A DNA stretch of 64,000 bases from Manihot esculenta (lineage: Eukaryota > Streptophyta > Magnoliopsida > Malpighiales > Euphorbiaceae), in NCBI RefSeq assembly GCF_001659605.2, contig NC_035177.2:3906611-3970610 (forward strand). Reading direction: 5' to 3'. Position numbers and translations under genes: made by a program. Under the pieces are notes generated by a model that ran no database searches, had not been told where the DNA came from, and saw nothing but the letters and a program-made list of their open reading frames with translations. Positions 1-10,152 of the stretch are shown here, in pieces. The stretch's first letter is position 1. Every line of letters begins with the position of its first letter.

Positions 1-1286
1 GTGTTCGGCCGCCGAAGGTGCCGCCGAACCTGCCTGACTTTCGTCTCTGTCTGGGACTTTCGGCCGCCGAAGGTGCCGCCGAAAGTGCCCTGTCCAGCCC
101 TTTTCATGGGTGTTTTCTATGTTTGTTTTGAGGATGTTTAGGGGTTTTTCGGGGAGTTGTTTATGTATTGTTTAGACTATGTTTGGCACCTCACTGGAGT
201 CCATCTATGTAGGATCGGACCCGAGGAACCGAGGTGCTTAGCAGTGTTAGCTGCTTCAGATTTAGTCCAGAGCTAGCCAGAGGTGAGTGGAACTAACCCT
301 CATGTTTTAAATCAAATGTTTTCAGCATGTTCAAGCATGTTCATGCATCATGAATACCATGTTATGCAATAGGTTGTTTGCATTAGAATTCACGAATATG
401 ATGCATTGCACAATACGATGATGATGATGTGGATGGATACTGGATGATCCTCTAGCCCTCAGTATGTTATGACATGATATGAAATGATATGATATGGCAT
501 GTACGATATGATATGAGATGAGAAGTCCAGGTGTGGCCGTATCGCCCCTGGCATAGAGTATGAGAAGTCCAGGTGTGGCCGTATCGCCCCTGGCATAGAG
601 TATGTGGAGTCCAGGCGTGGCCGTATCGCCCCTGGCATAGAGTATTGTTGACTTGTTATAGTACGAGATTGATATGTAGAGGGCTATTGGTGACAGATTC
701 ATCCTTGAGGTGATATATTTGTGATGTGACGCATTCCATGATAGCATACGTTAAAATGAACTGTTTTCTTTTATGGTTTCTGCTCACTGGGCTTTTTAGC
801 TCACCCCTCTCCCCTAACCCCAGGTTTGCAGGGTCAGAGATAGTCAGGAGATCAGCAGGTTACGTCCATGGTCATGCTTATGTAATAGGATAGTAGTGGA
901 CATGATGTAATGTAAAGTTATGTAAGGATGTAAACGAGTTATGTTGTAATATGTTATTATGTTATATGTTCAGAGTTATAGTATTGTGCTTGGCCCGAGT
1001 TGGATAATCCCTTTGTACATGAGTTTTATTTTTAAGTTGTTACATGTGATGGACCGAGTTTGACATAGGGTATGCTGACCCTAGGGGTTCTATGAGTTCA
1101 GTCATAGTGCATACACAGGTCAAACTGGTTACAGGTAAAGTATTAAATGTTTTATGAATATGTTTGATCATGTTTGGGATTATTCCAGCTGTACAGGATG
1201 CATAGTAGGCTTGCTACGGGTCCCGGCGGCCTTATGCCGATCTGGATCCTAGCGCCGGTAGCGGTCTGGATTTTTGGGTCGTTACA
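1..1286 (+). repeat. 5' LTR of element A (partial)
   Basis: It aligns with 6841-8114 with 10 substitutions and one 12-bp indel, the latter in a GCCGCCGAA-type repeat near base 72. It ends in GGGTCGTTACA directly before the primer-binding site. It holds three copies of a unit of about 42 bp containing GTGGCCGTATCGCCCCTGG between about 518 and 645. Confidence 0.95.
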
Positions 1287-1289
1287 GAA

Positions 1290-1307
1290 TGGTATCAGAG
1301 CCCTAGG
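1290..1307 (+). other. Primer-binding site of element A (initiator Met-tRNA type)
   Basis: TGGTATCAGAGCCCTAGG begins three bases after the LTR end. TGGTATCAGAG is the usual plant LTR-element site complementary to the 3' end of initiator methionine tRNA. The same sequence occurs in reverse complement in B (12684-12694) and D (53904-53914). Confidence 0.9.
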
Positions 1308-1548
1308 TTCACATGGTCGGACCTATAGTGTGTCGGGCTCATAGAGGTTATAGTAGGGCAAGCACAATAGGAAGATCATGTCCACTAGGATAGGATATGG
1401 AGTCCTGTCTTGTATGATGATGTGAAATGCCATGATGATGAGTATGTGCATTAATGCTATGATATGTATGTGATGCAGGTTCATGTGTTTCCACATGAAC
1501 CGTATGATGCTTATGTTTATGTGCTATGTTATGCTTTCAGAAGGCAAG

Positions 1549-3180
1549 ATGAGAGGAACTCGTCGATCTGCTAAATTGACTGGAGCTCCGCCAGAGAATG
1601 AGGGCATGGATGCCCATTCCCCTGCTCTGCAGAGGGCAAGATCTTGTAGGACAAGCAGAGAAGGTACATCAAGGGACCCTAGAAGGTCTTTTGATGCAGG
1701 TCGGAGGAGATCAGTTCATGAAGGTATGTCAGTGGATGTGATGGAAACAGAGGAGGATAACCAGAGAAGAGATAGTAGTTTGGGCATGAGTAAGTCAGTA
1801 GAGGATATGGGAGAATCCCAAGGAGGCACTCAGGCCTCGGGTTTTGTTCCACCACAGTATCCACCCTACCCGCAAGGGCCAGGGTATCCGATGGGAGGTA
1901 CATCGGATTTCTTTAGCCATAACCCATATCCCACCTTTATGCCCTATCCTCCCTTTTACCCACAGTACCCCATGTTTCCATCCTCACCCTTTTTCCCAGG
2001 TCCAGCAAACCCTAACCCAGGGGATGTTGCACCTCCTCCTCCACTAGCAGAACCAATAGTCCATGATGTCCGGATACCCAAACCTGGTTCATCAGTTGGG
2101 GGTAAAGTAAAGATGACGGATTACCTCAAGTTGGATGCCCCCAAGTTCGAAGCAGGCGATGACCCTTTTGAGTATCTCAGAACGGTAAAGATGATAACAG
2201 ATGAGCTAGGAGCAAGTGACAGTAGAGCCATTCAGATGGCAGGGTTCACATTGAAATGCAAGAAGGCAAGGGAGTGGTTCAAAAACTATGTGGACCCAAG
2301 GTTGGAGAGCTTATCCTGGGAGCAGTTTGCCAATGAGTTTGCAGGATGGGCTTTTCCAGATAGTTCCAGAGAACTGAAGATGATTGAGTTTGAGCAGCTA
2401 AGGCAGACAGAAGAGATGAGTGTAGATGAGTTTACAGACAGGTTCCTGGAGCTGTTGCCGTTTGCAGGACAAGGTCTTGACACAGACCTAAAGAAGTCTA
2501 GGAGATATGTTATGAAGCTTCACTCCAGGTATTCCTCGTTGGTTCAATCAGCAGAAAGGGAGAGCTTCCATGCTACAGTAGATATGGCACGGAGAATGGA
2601 GGCTAGTGCCATTATCCAAGGAACAGTTAAACAGTACGTGGCACAGTCTTCGGGTTCCAAACTCTCGGGGACAAGTGATGTTAATCTCTCCCCTCTAAGC
2701 GAGGCTGTCACAAAAAGTAAGAAGGGAGACAGAGGTCTCAGGAAATCAAAGAAGAACAAGTTCTGGAATCGGATAAAGTCTGGTATGGGATTAGGAGGTG
2801 GCTCGAGCTCAGGCACAGAGGTTGCAGAGTGTACGAGGTGCGGTAGGCCGCACAAGGGAGTCTGTCGGTTTGGGACTACAGCATGTTACAGATGCGGCCA
2901 GGAGGGGCACATAGCTCGGGAGTGCCCTAAGGCAGCTTTTATGACACCGTCCCATCAGACAACTCCAGGCAGTATGGCACAGCCATCAGCTCCAGTCATG
3001 CTTCAGGGCAGTGGTAGAGGCGGAGACAGGGGGACAGCCCCTTCTTTAGCAGGTTCCCGTGGTGAAGGTCCATCAGTTCCAGCTCGGATCTTCTCCATGA
3101 CGCAGCAAGAAGCTAACACATCGGACATGATGGTGACAGGTAATCTCACTCTTTTATGTTTGATGTGTATGCTTTTATGA
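1549..3180 (+). CDS. Gag polyprotein of element A, intact; protease onset frameshifted
   Basis: This encodes the retrotransposon capsid/nucleocapsid protein, which packages element RNA in the cytoplasm. The chosen start begins MRGTRRSA and is shared with B and D; the open frame runs further upstream to 1483, but that stretch is in a different frame from the matching leader of D. From this start the protein is 543 residues: a basic N-terminus, a Pro/Tyr-rich stretch (about residues 100-180), the conserved capsid region (about 185-345), a Lys-rich linker, then CTRCGRPHKGVC and a CCHC zinc knuckle CYRCGQEGHIAREC (2884-2925). It has no internal stop. Relative to B the frame shifts just before the protease motif (expected DPGASHSF), so Gag ends here as a free protein instead of a Gag-Pol fusion. 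Confidence 0.88.
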   Translation: MRGTRRSAKLTGAPPENEGMDAHSPALQRARSCRTSREGTSRDPRRSFDAGRRRSVHEGMSVDVMETEEDNQRRDSSLGMSKSVEDMGESQGGTQASGFVPPQYPPYPQGPGYPMGGTSDFFSHNPYPTFMPYPPFYPQYPMFPSSPFFPGPANPNPGDVAPPPPLAEPIVHDVRIPKPGSSVGGKVKMTDYLKLDAPKFEAGDDPFEYLRTVKMITDELGASDSRAIQMAGFTLKCKKAREWFKNYVDPRLESLSWEQFANEFAGWAFPDSSRELKMIEFEQLRQTEEMSVDEFTDRFLELLPFAGQGLDTDLKKSRRYVMKLHSRYSSLVQSAERESFHATVDMARRMEASAIIQGTVKQYVAQSSGSKLSGTSDVNLSPLSEAVTKSKKGDRGLRKSKKNKFWNRIKSGMGLGGGSSSGTEVAECTRCGRPHKGVCRFGTTACYRCGQEGHIARECPKAAFMTPSHQTTPGSMAQPSAPVMLQGSGRGGDRGTAPSLAGSRGEGPSVPARIFSMTQQEANTSDMMVTGNLTLLCLMCMLL

Positions 3181-5670
3181 ACCCTGATGTTTCTCTTTTC
3201 TTTGTTTGCTTGTGAGCCCTTGTGAGGTTGGGTTGATAGCTTATGGGTTAGAGTATCCCCTTGGGGTCAGTGCACCCAAGTGTGATCCATCTGTGGCAGA
3301 GTCAGTCTGCCGGTATAGTCAGAGTATGTGTTGTGAGTAGATGCCTTCCAGCTGACCTAGCGGTTCTAGATTTGACTGTTTGACGTCATTCTAGGGTTGG
3401 ATTGGTTCTTCTACTAGTGGTACTACCTAGTCTGCAGAGACAAGGTAGTCAGGTTCAGAGGTCAGGATGGATCAGAGGTAGTCCTTAGAGGGGACAGAAT
3501 AGGGATACCTAGAGGTTCAGTATCAACCCTATAGGCTCGTAGGTTGTTCAGGAAAAGTTGTCAGGGGTTCTAGCTTTTCAGAGAGAGTATAGCAGTCAGG
3601 TCAGGGAGCCCGCCTCAGTGCCCATTGTTAGAAAGTTTTAGATGTTTCCCCAGACGAGTTCCCAGGACTATCCCCTGTCAGGGAGATGGAGTTCAAAATA
3701 GAAGTAATGCATGGAATTGAACCAATCTCTATTCCTCCCCACAGGATGGTATCAACAAAGGTTAAAGAGTTGTAAGGATCAGTTGTAAGAGTTGGTAGTT
3801 AAGGGTTCCCATCTGACTGAGCACTTCACCTTGGGGTGTTCCAGTGTTATTATGAGGATGAAGGATGGATCCCTAGGACTTTGTATCGACTACTAGTCGT
3901 TGAGCAAAGTCACCACCAGAACAAGTATTTGTTACCTTGGATCGACGATCTATTTTAAGCCAGCTAGCAGGAGCTAGTTGCCTTTCCAAGATAGATCTGA
4001 AGTCTAGGTACCATCAGTTAAGATCAAGGAAGAAGATATACAGAGAGTAGTGTTTAGAACCAGATATGGGCACTATGAGTTCCTAGGAATGTCGTTCGGG
4101 TTAATGAACGCCCCTACATCATTCATGGACCTTATAAGCAGAGTTTTAGTCGGTTTCTGGATCACTCCATTATTGTCTTCATTGACAGTATCTCGGCGAG
4201 TTCCAGAAATGCAGAAGAGTATGCCCATCATCTGAAATCAGGATTGCAGATCCTGAGAGAACATGGCTTGGATGCCTAGTTCTCCAATGTGAGTTCTGGT
4301 CAAGGAGCATATCCTTCTTGGGTCATGTGTGTCGGAGAAAGAAAAGTGAAGTAGACCTGAGAAAGTTGAAGTTGTAGCTAACTAGCCCAAGCCCCTTGTA
4401 GTGACTAAGATCAAGAGCTTTTTGGGTTGGGCAGGTTACCTAATGGAGGTTCATTTAGAACTTCTCTATAGTTGCCGCTCCTATGGCCAGATGGATCAAG
4501 AAGAACCAGAGGGTTGTGTGGTCTACTCAGATTGAAGAGGGCTTTGAAAAGCCAAAGGAAAGGTTGATGTCAGCACCAGTGGTAGCTCTGTCCGCCAGTG
4601 ATGGAGATTTCACAGTATCCTGTGATGCGTCCCGTGTGGGACTAGGTTGTGTGTTAATGTAAAGTGGCAGGATGATTGCTTATGCTTCTAGGTAGCTGAA
4701 GAAGCATGAGTTGAATCATCTTACACACGATCCAGAGATGGCAATGGTAATACTTGCACTCAAGATGTGGAGGTGATACCTGTATAAGGTATGATGACAG
4801 ATCCTTACGGATCGAAAGGGCTCGCAATACATCTTGAGTCAAGGGAGAAGGGCATGAGGTATAAGAGATGGGTAAAAACTGCGTAGTGGTTATGACTTCA
4901 AGGTTTAGCATCATTCGGCTGAGACAGATATTTTTGATAGATGCCCTCAACCGAAAATCACTTGACAGCTTATCCCGTCCCTTAGCATAGTAAGAAGAAG
5001 GCCAATGGTCAGAAAATGAGAAGAATCAGAACTGCTGTGAGTCAGCAGAAGAGTATGAAGTCGTCCGCAAGAGGCATGTAGAGTTTCAGAAGAGAAGAAG
5101 AGTTTTGTCAGAGTGCGCAACGGAAGCGTGTTTAGGTTCTCGAGGAAATCGAGGTTTGCTGGAGGTGTCTCCTGGAGAGAGGGTGATTCGTTACGGGCAA
5201 AAAGGTAAATTTACTCTCAAATACATTGGACCCTTTGAAATCCTGCAAAGGATTTGGGAATGTATCCTACGAGTTAGATTTACCCACTTCTATGGAAGAG
5301 ATCCATTCGTTTTTCCATGTTTCCACGGTATATGAGTTCGTGTCGGATCCGAGTGAGGTTCTTAAAGGAATCAGAGGTGGAGACCGTAGAGAATCTCACC
5401 TATGTTGAGCAGCTAGTACGGACCGCGGACACACAAATCAGAAAGTGTGGAAACAAGGAAATCCCGATGGTGAAAGCCCCTTAGAATCACCTTAAGATGA
5501 AAAGTGCACCAGGGAGACCGAGAGTTTATACTCCAGCAACGACCGTGTCTCTCTTTTAGAAGAGAGGTTTTTAGGTTTTGCTTGCTTGATGCTTGCTTGC
5601 TTATGTATGTAAGATGCTATGCTTTGATTTGCCTGTTTGTTTGTTTGAACATTCGAGGACGAATGTTCTT
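3181..5670 (+). pseudogene. Degenerate pol of element A (protease, RT, RNase H, integrase tail)
   Basis: Fragments of pol can be followed in order, but frameshifts and stops occur throughout. RT is recognisable at 4050-4130 ([10 protein letters not shown], then GLMNAP). The RT active-site FIDD of B reads FIDS here, so a catalytic aspartate is lost. RNase H remnants lie at about 4560-4960 ([13 protein letters not shown], then a stop). After AERRPMV (about 5000) the sequence jumps to the C-terminal integrase region (about 5025 onward), so the zinc-binding and catalytic core of integrase is deleted. The integrase tail and chromodomain-like end follow in broken frames at about 5150-5550. Confidence 0.88.
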
Positions 5671-5683
5671 AAAGGGGGGAAGA
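5671..5683 (+). other. Polypurine tract of element A
   Basis: AAAGGGGGGAAGA lies just before the 3' LTR start. This is the usual position of the plus-strand DNA primer. The reverse complement of a similar tract flanks the matching LTR of D at about 49424-49438. Confidence 0.88.
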
Positions 5684-5684
5684 A

Positions 5685-8114
5685 TGTAATACCCGGCTAG
5701 ATTCCGGCATCGGAATCCCTACCTTCCGGCGGAATCTCCGTTGGAATATGGAATTTTGATGATGTCAGAGTCTTCTAGAGGGGTAAAATGTGATTTCTAA
5801 AATGATTTTTACTGATTTCATGGTTTTAAATGAAAAAGAAGTGAGTTTTGAAAAGAAAAGACCAAGGAGGTTTTTGCCAGGTTCGGCTGCCGAAAGTGAA
5901 GTTCGGCCGCCGAACATGGGAAGGTTTCGGAAGTGCTTTTGGCCTCCGAAAGCTATGTTTGAACAAACCAGGTTCGGCCGCCGAACCTCAAGTTCGGCCG
6001 CCGAACATGGTGGTGTTTCGCATGCACGTTAGGCCGCCGAAGGAGGTTTGGCTGGCCACCTATAAAAGCCCCTCAGACCGTTTCTCCCCATTCTCGAGCT
6101 CAGGTGTGTTCATGTCCTCCTTTGGTCATTTTCATGTTTTCTCTTCATCTCCTTCATATTTTTATGAGTTCCATGGTTGTTTGAAGAGTTTTCAAGCTCA
6201 GATCAAAGTTTTGGGAGCTTGGAGACCCAAGGAGTAGTTTCCTCCCATCTCCAAGTTAGAGCTCGCACAAACCCTCGATCTTCAAGAGGTAAGTGTGGAT
6301 CTATGCTTTCTTTTACGTTTCATGAAGCTTTAAGTGAGTTTTAAGAGGTTTTGATGGTTGAGTAAGGGTAGATATGCACGTTAGGGTTTATGTGGGTTTT
6401 ATGCCCAATGTATGTTCTTGTGATGTTTGTGTTGGGGTTTAAGTTAGTTTTCAACCCCTTGAACTTATGGGAGAGAGTATACATGATTGGGAAAGAGTAT
6501 GTGAGGTTTGGTTTGTTTTGATGGTTTTGGCCTATGTGGGTCATAAGCTATCTATGTATGCTTTAGATGTTGTTTTTGGGAGTTTAAGCTTGTTTAAGCT
6601 CCATTGTGCATGGTTAATGATGTATGCATGTGTTTGAGAAGTTGAGTGCTTGTTTTGGGGTGTATGGAAGGTTTGGGAGGCTTGAAATGCACAAAGGCTG
6701 AGTTCTGGATGAACTCAGGTTCGGCCGCCGAAGGTGGTTTCGGCCGCCGAACCTGCCCGAGGATGCAGGGATTGGCCGCCTAACCTTGCCCACGAAAGTT
6801 GAGTTTTGGCTTGAAAGCAGACTTTCGGCCGCCGAAGGTAGTGTTCGGCCGCCGAAGGTGCCGCCGAACCTGCCTGACTTTCGTCTCTGTCTGGGACTTT
6901 CAGCCGCCGAAAGTGCCCTGTCCAGCCCTTTTCATGGGTGTTTTCTATGTTTGTTTTGAGGATGTTTAGGGGTTTTTCGGGGAGTTGTTTATGTATTGTT
7001 TAGACTATGTTTGGCACCTCACTGGAGTCCATCTATGTAGGATCGGACCCGAGGAACCGAGGTGCTTAGCAGTGTTAGCTGCTTCAGATTTAGTCCAGAG
7101 CTAGCCAGAGGTGAGTGGAACTAACCCTCATGTTTTAAATCAAATGTTTTCAGCATGTTCAAGCATGTTCATGCATCATGAATACCATGTTATGCAATAG
7201 GTTGTTTGCATTAGAATTCACGAATATGATGCATTGCACAATACGATGATGATGATGTGGATGGATACTGGATGATCCTCTAGCCCTCAGTATGTTATGA
7301 CATGATATGAAATGATATGATATGGCATGTACAATATGATATGAGATGAGAAGTCCAGGTGTGGCCGTATCGCCCCTGGCATAGAGTATGAGAAGTCCAG
7401 GTGTGGCCGTATCGCCCCTGGCATAGAGTATGTGGAGGCCAGGCGTGGCCGTATCGCCCCTGGCATAGAGTATTGTTGACTTGTTATAGTACGAGATTGA
7501 TATGTAGAGGGCTATTGGTGACAGATTCATCTTTGAGGTGATATATTTGTGATGTGACGCATTCCATGATAGCATACGTTAAAATGAACTGTTTTCTTTT
7601 ATGGTTTCTGCTCACTGGGCTTTTTACCTCACCCCTCTCCCCTAACCCCAGGTTTGCAGGGTCAGAGATAGTCAGGAGATCAGCAGGTTACGTCCATGGT
7701 CATGCTTATGTAATAGGATAGTAGTGGACATGATGTAATGTAAAGTTATGTAAGGATGTAAATGAGTTATGTTGTAATATGATATTATGTTATATGTTCA
7801 GAGTTATAGTATTGTGCTTGGCCCGAGTTGGATAATCCCTTTGTACATGAGTTTTATTTTTAAGTTGTTACATGTGATGGACCGAGTTTGACATAGGGTA
7901 TGCTGACCCTAGGGGTTCTATGAGTTCAGTCATAGTGCATACACAGGTCAAACTGGTTAAAGGTAAAGTATTAAATGTTTTATGAATATGTTTGATCATG
8001 TTTGGGATTATTCCAGCTGTACAGGATGCATAGTAGGCTTGCTACGGGTCCCGGCGGCCTTATGCCGATCTGGATCCTAGCGCCGGTAGCGGTCCAGATT
8101 TTTGGGTCGTTACA
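5685..8114 (+). repeat. 3' LTR of element A
   Basis: This is a complete LTR of 2430 bp with termini TGTAATACCC...GTCGTTACA (TG...CA with an inverted TGTAA/TTACA). It has a cluster of palindromes of the form TTCGGCCGCCGAA upstream of a TATA box, and a second cluster at about 6718-6920. Three copies of the 42-bp unit occur at about 7346-7470. Open frames in it are not conserved as protein. Confidence 0.95.
6058..6070 (+). promoter_or_regulatory. TATA box of the A LTR promoter
   Basis: ACCTATAAAAGCC lies about 375 bp into the LTR, just downstream of several GCCGCC-containing palindromes (about 5881-6035). The other family members have the equivalent motif, for example CACCTATAAAGGG at about 59220 in LTR I. 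The position fits the core RNA polymerase II promoter at the U3/R boundary (inference). Confidence 0.7.
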
Positions 8115-8850
8115 GATGCTGCCTCCAAGAACCGCCCAAGTCCAGCACACACATTCTAAGCATATCCTCGATGGTCTGGATGGTCCTTTCGGATTGTCCG
8201 TCCGTCTGGGGGTGGAAGGCAGTACTGAAATCCAACCTAGTACCCATGGCATTCTGCAGACTCCGCCAAAACCTGGAGGTGAACTGGGGCCCTCTATCTG
8301 ACACTATCGAAACAGGAACCCCATGCAGCCTGACGATCTCATCGACGTACACCTGCGCCAACTTGTCCACAGAATAGCCACTCCTGACAAGGATGAAGTG
8401 AGCAGATTTGGTGAGTCTGTCCACAATCACCCATATGGAGTCCAATCTGTTGGACGTCGCCGGTAACCCCACTACGAAGTCCATAGTTATATTTTCCCAT
8501 TTCCACTCTGGAATAGGTAGCGGGTTAAGCATTCCAGCCAGCTTCTGATGTTCCAGCTTCACCCTCTGACACACTTCGCAGGCTGACACAAACTGTGCCA
8601 CTTCTTTCTTCATAGCTGGCCACCAATAAACCTTCTTCAGATCTTGATACATCTTGGTGGCTCCGGGGTGAACGTTGTATCTTGCATTATGAGCCTCCCT
8701 CATAATGTCTCCTTTTAGCCCTATGTCATCTGGTACACATAGTCTGCTCCCATAGCGGAGGATCCCTTTGCTGTCGAATCTGAACTCACTATCTTTGCCT
8801 GACTGAATAGTCCTGGCAATCTTCACTAACTCTGGGTCCTCATGCTGTTT
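8115..8850 (-). pseudogene. Element B integrase (N-terminal and core, truncated by A)
   Basis: The frame continues from the RNase H part after a TAG at 8851-8853 that replaces the CAG found in D. It shows the HHCC zinc region (EAHNARYNVHPG ... SACEVC) and the catalytic core with its first Asp (DRLTKSAHF), second Asp (SDRGPQF) and Glu (TDGQSERT). It runs off at LGGSWRQHL where element A starts. Integrase joins element cDNA to host DNA. Confidence 0.9.
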
Positions 8851-10149
8851 CTAAGCCACCTGCTCCAGAAACACGGGTGCCACTCTCATCTGGGCTACCA
8901 AAGCACCTGTACCAGACAACTCCAACTGAAGACCTTCCTCAACGAGCTTGTAAAACTCCTTCACCACTGGCCTCCTCTCTGCCGATATGTGGGATAAACT
9001 GCCGAGTGATTTCCGGCTTAAGGCGTCTGCCACAACATTCGCCTTACCCGGATGGTACTGAATCTTGCAATCATAGTCACTCAGCAGCTCCACCCATCTC
9101 CTCTGTCTCAAGTTCAAATCTCTTTGACTCAGGATGTACTGCAGGCTCTTATGATCTGTAAAGATCTCACATTTAACCCCATAGAGGTAGTGCCTCCACA
9201 TCTTGAGTGCAAAGATTACTGCTGCCATCTCTAGGTCATGTGTGGGGTAATTCAACTCATGCTTCTTCAGCTGCCTAGAGGCATAAGCAATTACCCTTTC
9301 ATTTTGCATTAACACACAACCCAAACCCACTCGGGATGCATCACAGAAGACCGTGAAGTCCTCACTGCTAGCTGGCAAAGCTAACACTGGTGCCGAAGTC
9401 AACCTCCTCTTAAGCTATTCAAAACTCTCTTCGCACTGGTCGGTCCACACAAACTTCTGATTCTTCCTGGTTAACCTGGTCAGAGGAGCTGCAATCTTTG
9501 AGAAGTCCTGAACGAACCTCCTGTAGTAACCTGCCAAACCCAAGAAACTTCTAATCTCTGTCACTGAAGTGGGTCTAGGCCAATTAGCCACAGCTTCTAC
9601 CTTCTTGGGGTCCACCTCTATTCCATTCTCTGACACTACATGCCCCAAGAATGAAATGCTCCTCAGCCAGAACTCACACTTAGAGAACTTGGCATACAAG
9701 CCATGTTCCCTCAAGGTCTGCAGAACCAACCTCAGATGATGGGCATGCTCCTCTGCGTTCCTGGAATACACCAAGATATCATCTATGAAGACAATAACAA
9801 AGTGATCCAGGTATTGGCTAAACACTCTGTTCATGAGATCCATGAATGCTGCAGGGGCGTTTGTTAACCCGAACGGCATCACAAGGAACTCATAATGCCC
9901 ATATCTGGTCCTGAAAGCTGTCTTTGGCACATCTTCATCCCTTATCCTTAGCTGATGGTACCCCGATCTTAGATCTATTTTGGAGAAACAACCCGCTCCT
10001 GCTAGCTGGTCGAATAGATCATCGATCCTTGGCAGAGGGTACCTATTCTTGGTAGTGACTTTGTTCAACTGCCTGTAGTCGATACAAAGTCTAAGGGACC
10101 CATCCTTCTTCCTCACAAACAAGACCGGAGCACCCCAAGGTGAGGTACT
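8851..10149 (-). pseudogene. Element B reverse transcriptase and RNase H
   Basis: RT motifs are in order: [38 protein letters not shown] and the active-site [10 protein letters not shown] (about 9766-9795). RNase H follows, with CDASRVGLG and the connecting [10 protein letters not shown]. Two in-frame stops interrupt it: TAG at 10150-10152, where D has CCG, and TAG at 9415-9417, where an unmutated frame would have CAG. All catalytic residues visible are retained, so B decayed recently. Confidence 0.92.
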
Positions 10150-10152
10150 CTA

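Larger units (their letters stand above)
1..8114 (+). mobile_element. Chromovirus A (Ty3/gypsy LTR retrotransposon), non-autonomous, 5' end outside window
   Basis: The order is 5' LTR (partial), primer site, intact gag, ruined pol, polypurine tract, 3' LTR. Protein similarity to elements B and D in this window, whose integrase ends in a chromodomain-like tail, places it with plant chromoviruses; LTRs of about 2.4 kb suggest the Tekay/Del group (inference). Window base 1 aligns with base 6841 of the 3' LTR, so about 1.15 kb of the 5' LTR is missing from view. The 3' LTR abuts the interior of the integrase gene of element B at 8115, so A is read as inserted into B. The target duplication cannot be checked because the left flank is outside the window. 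Confidence 0.93.

Noticed and set aside
331..747. 138-residue minus-strand frame, repeated at 7159-7575
   Set aside because: It is the LTR 42-bp tandem unit translated (YARGDTATPGL repeated); identical because the two LTRs are identical.
1287..1310. tRNA-like sequence next to LTR ends
   Set aside because: It is a primer-binding site only 11-18 bases long, not a tRNA gene; no cloverleaf follows.
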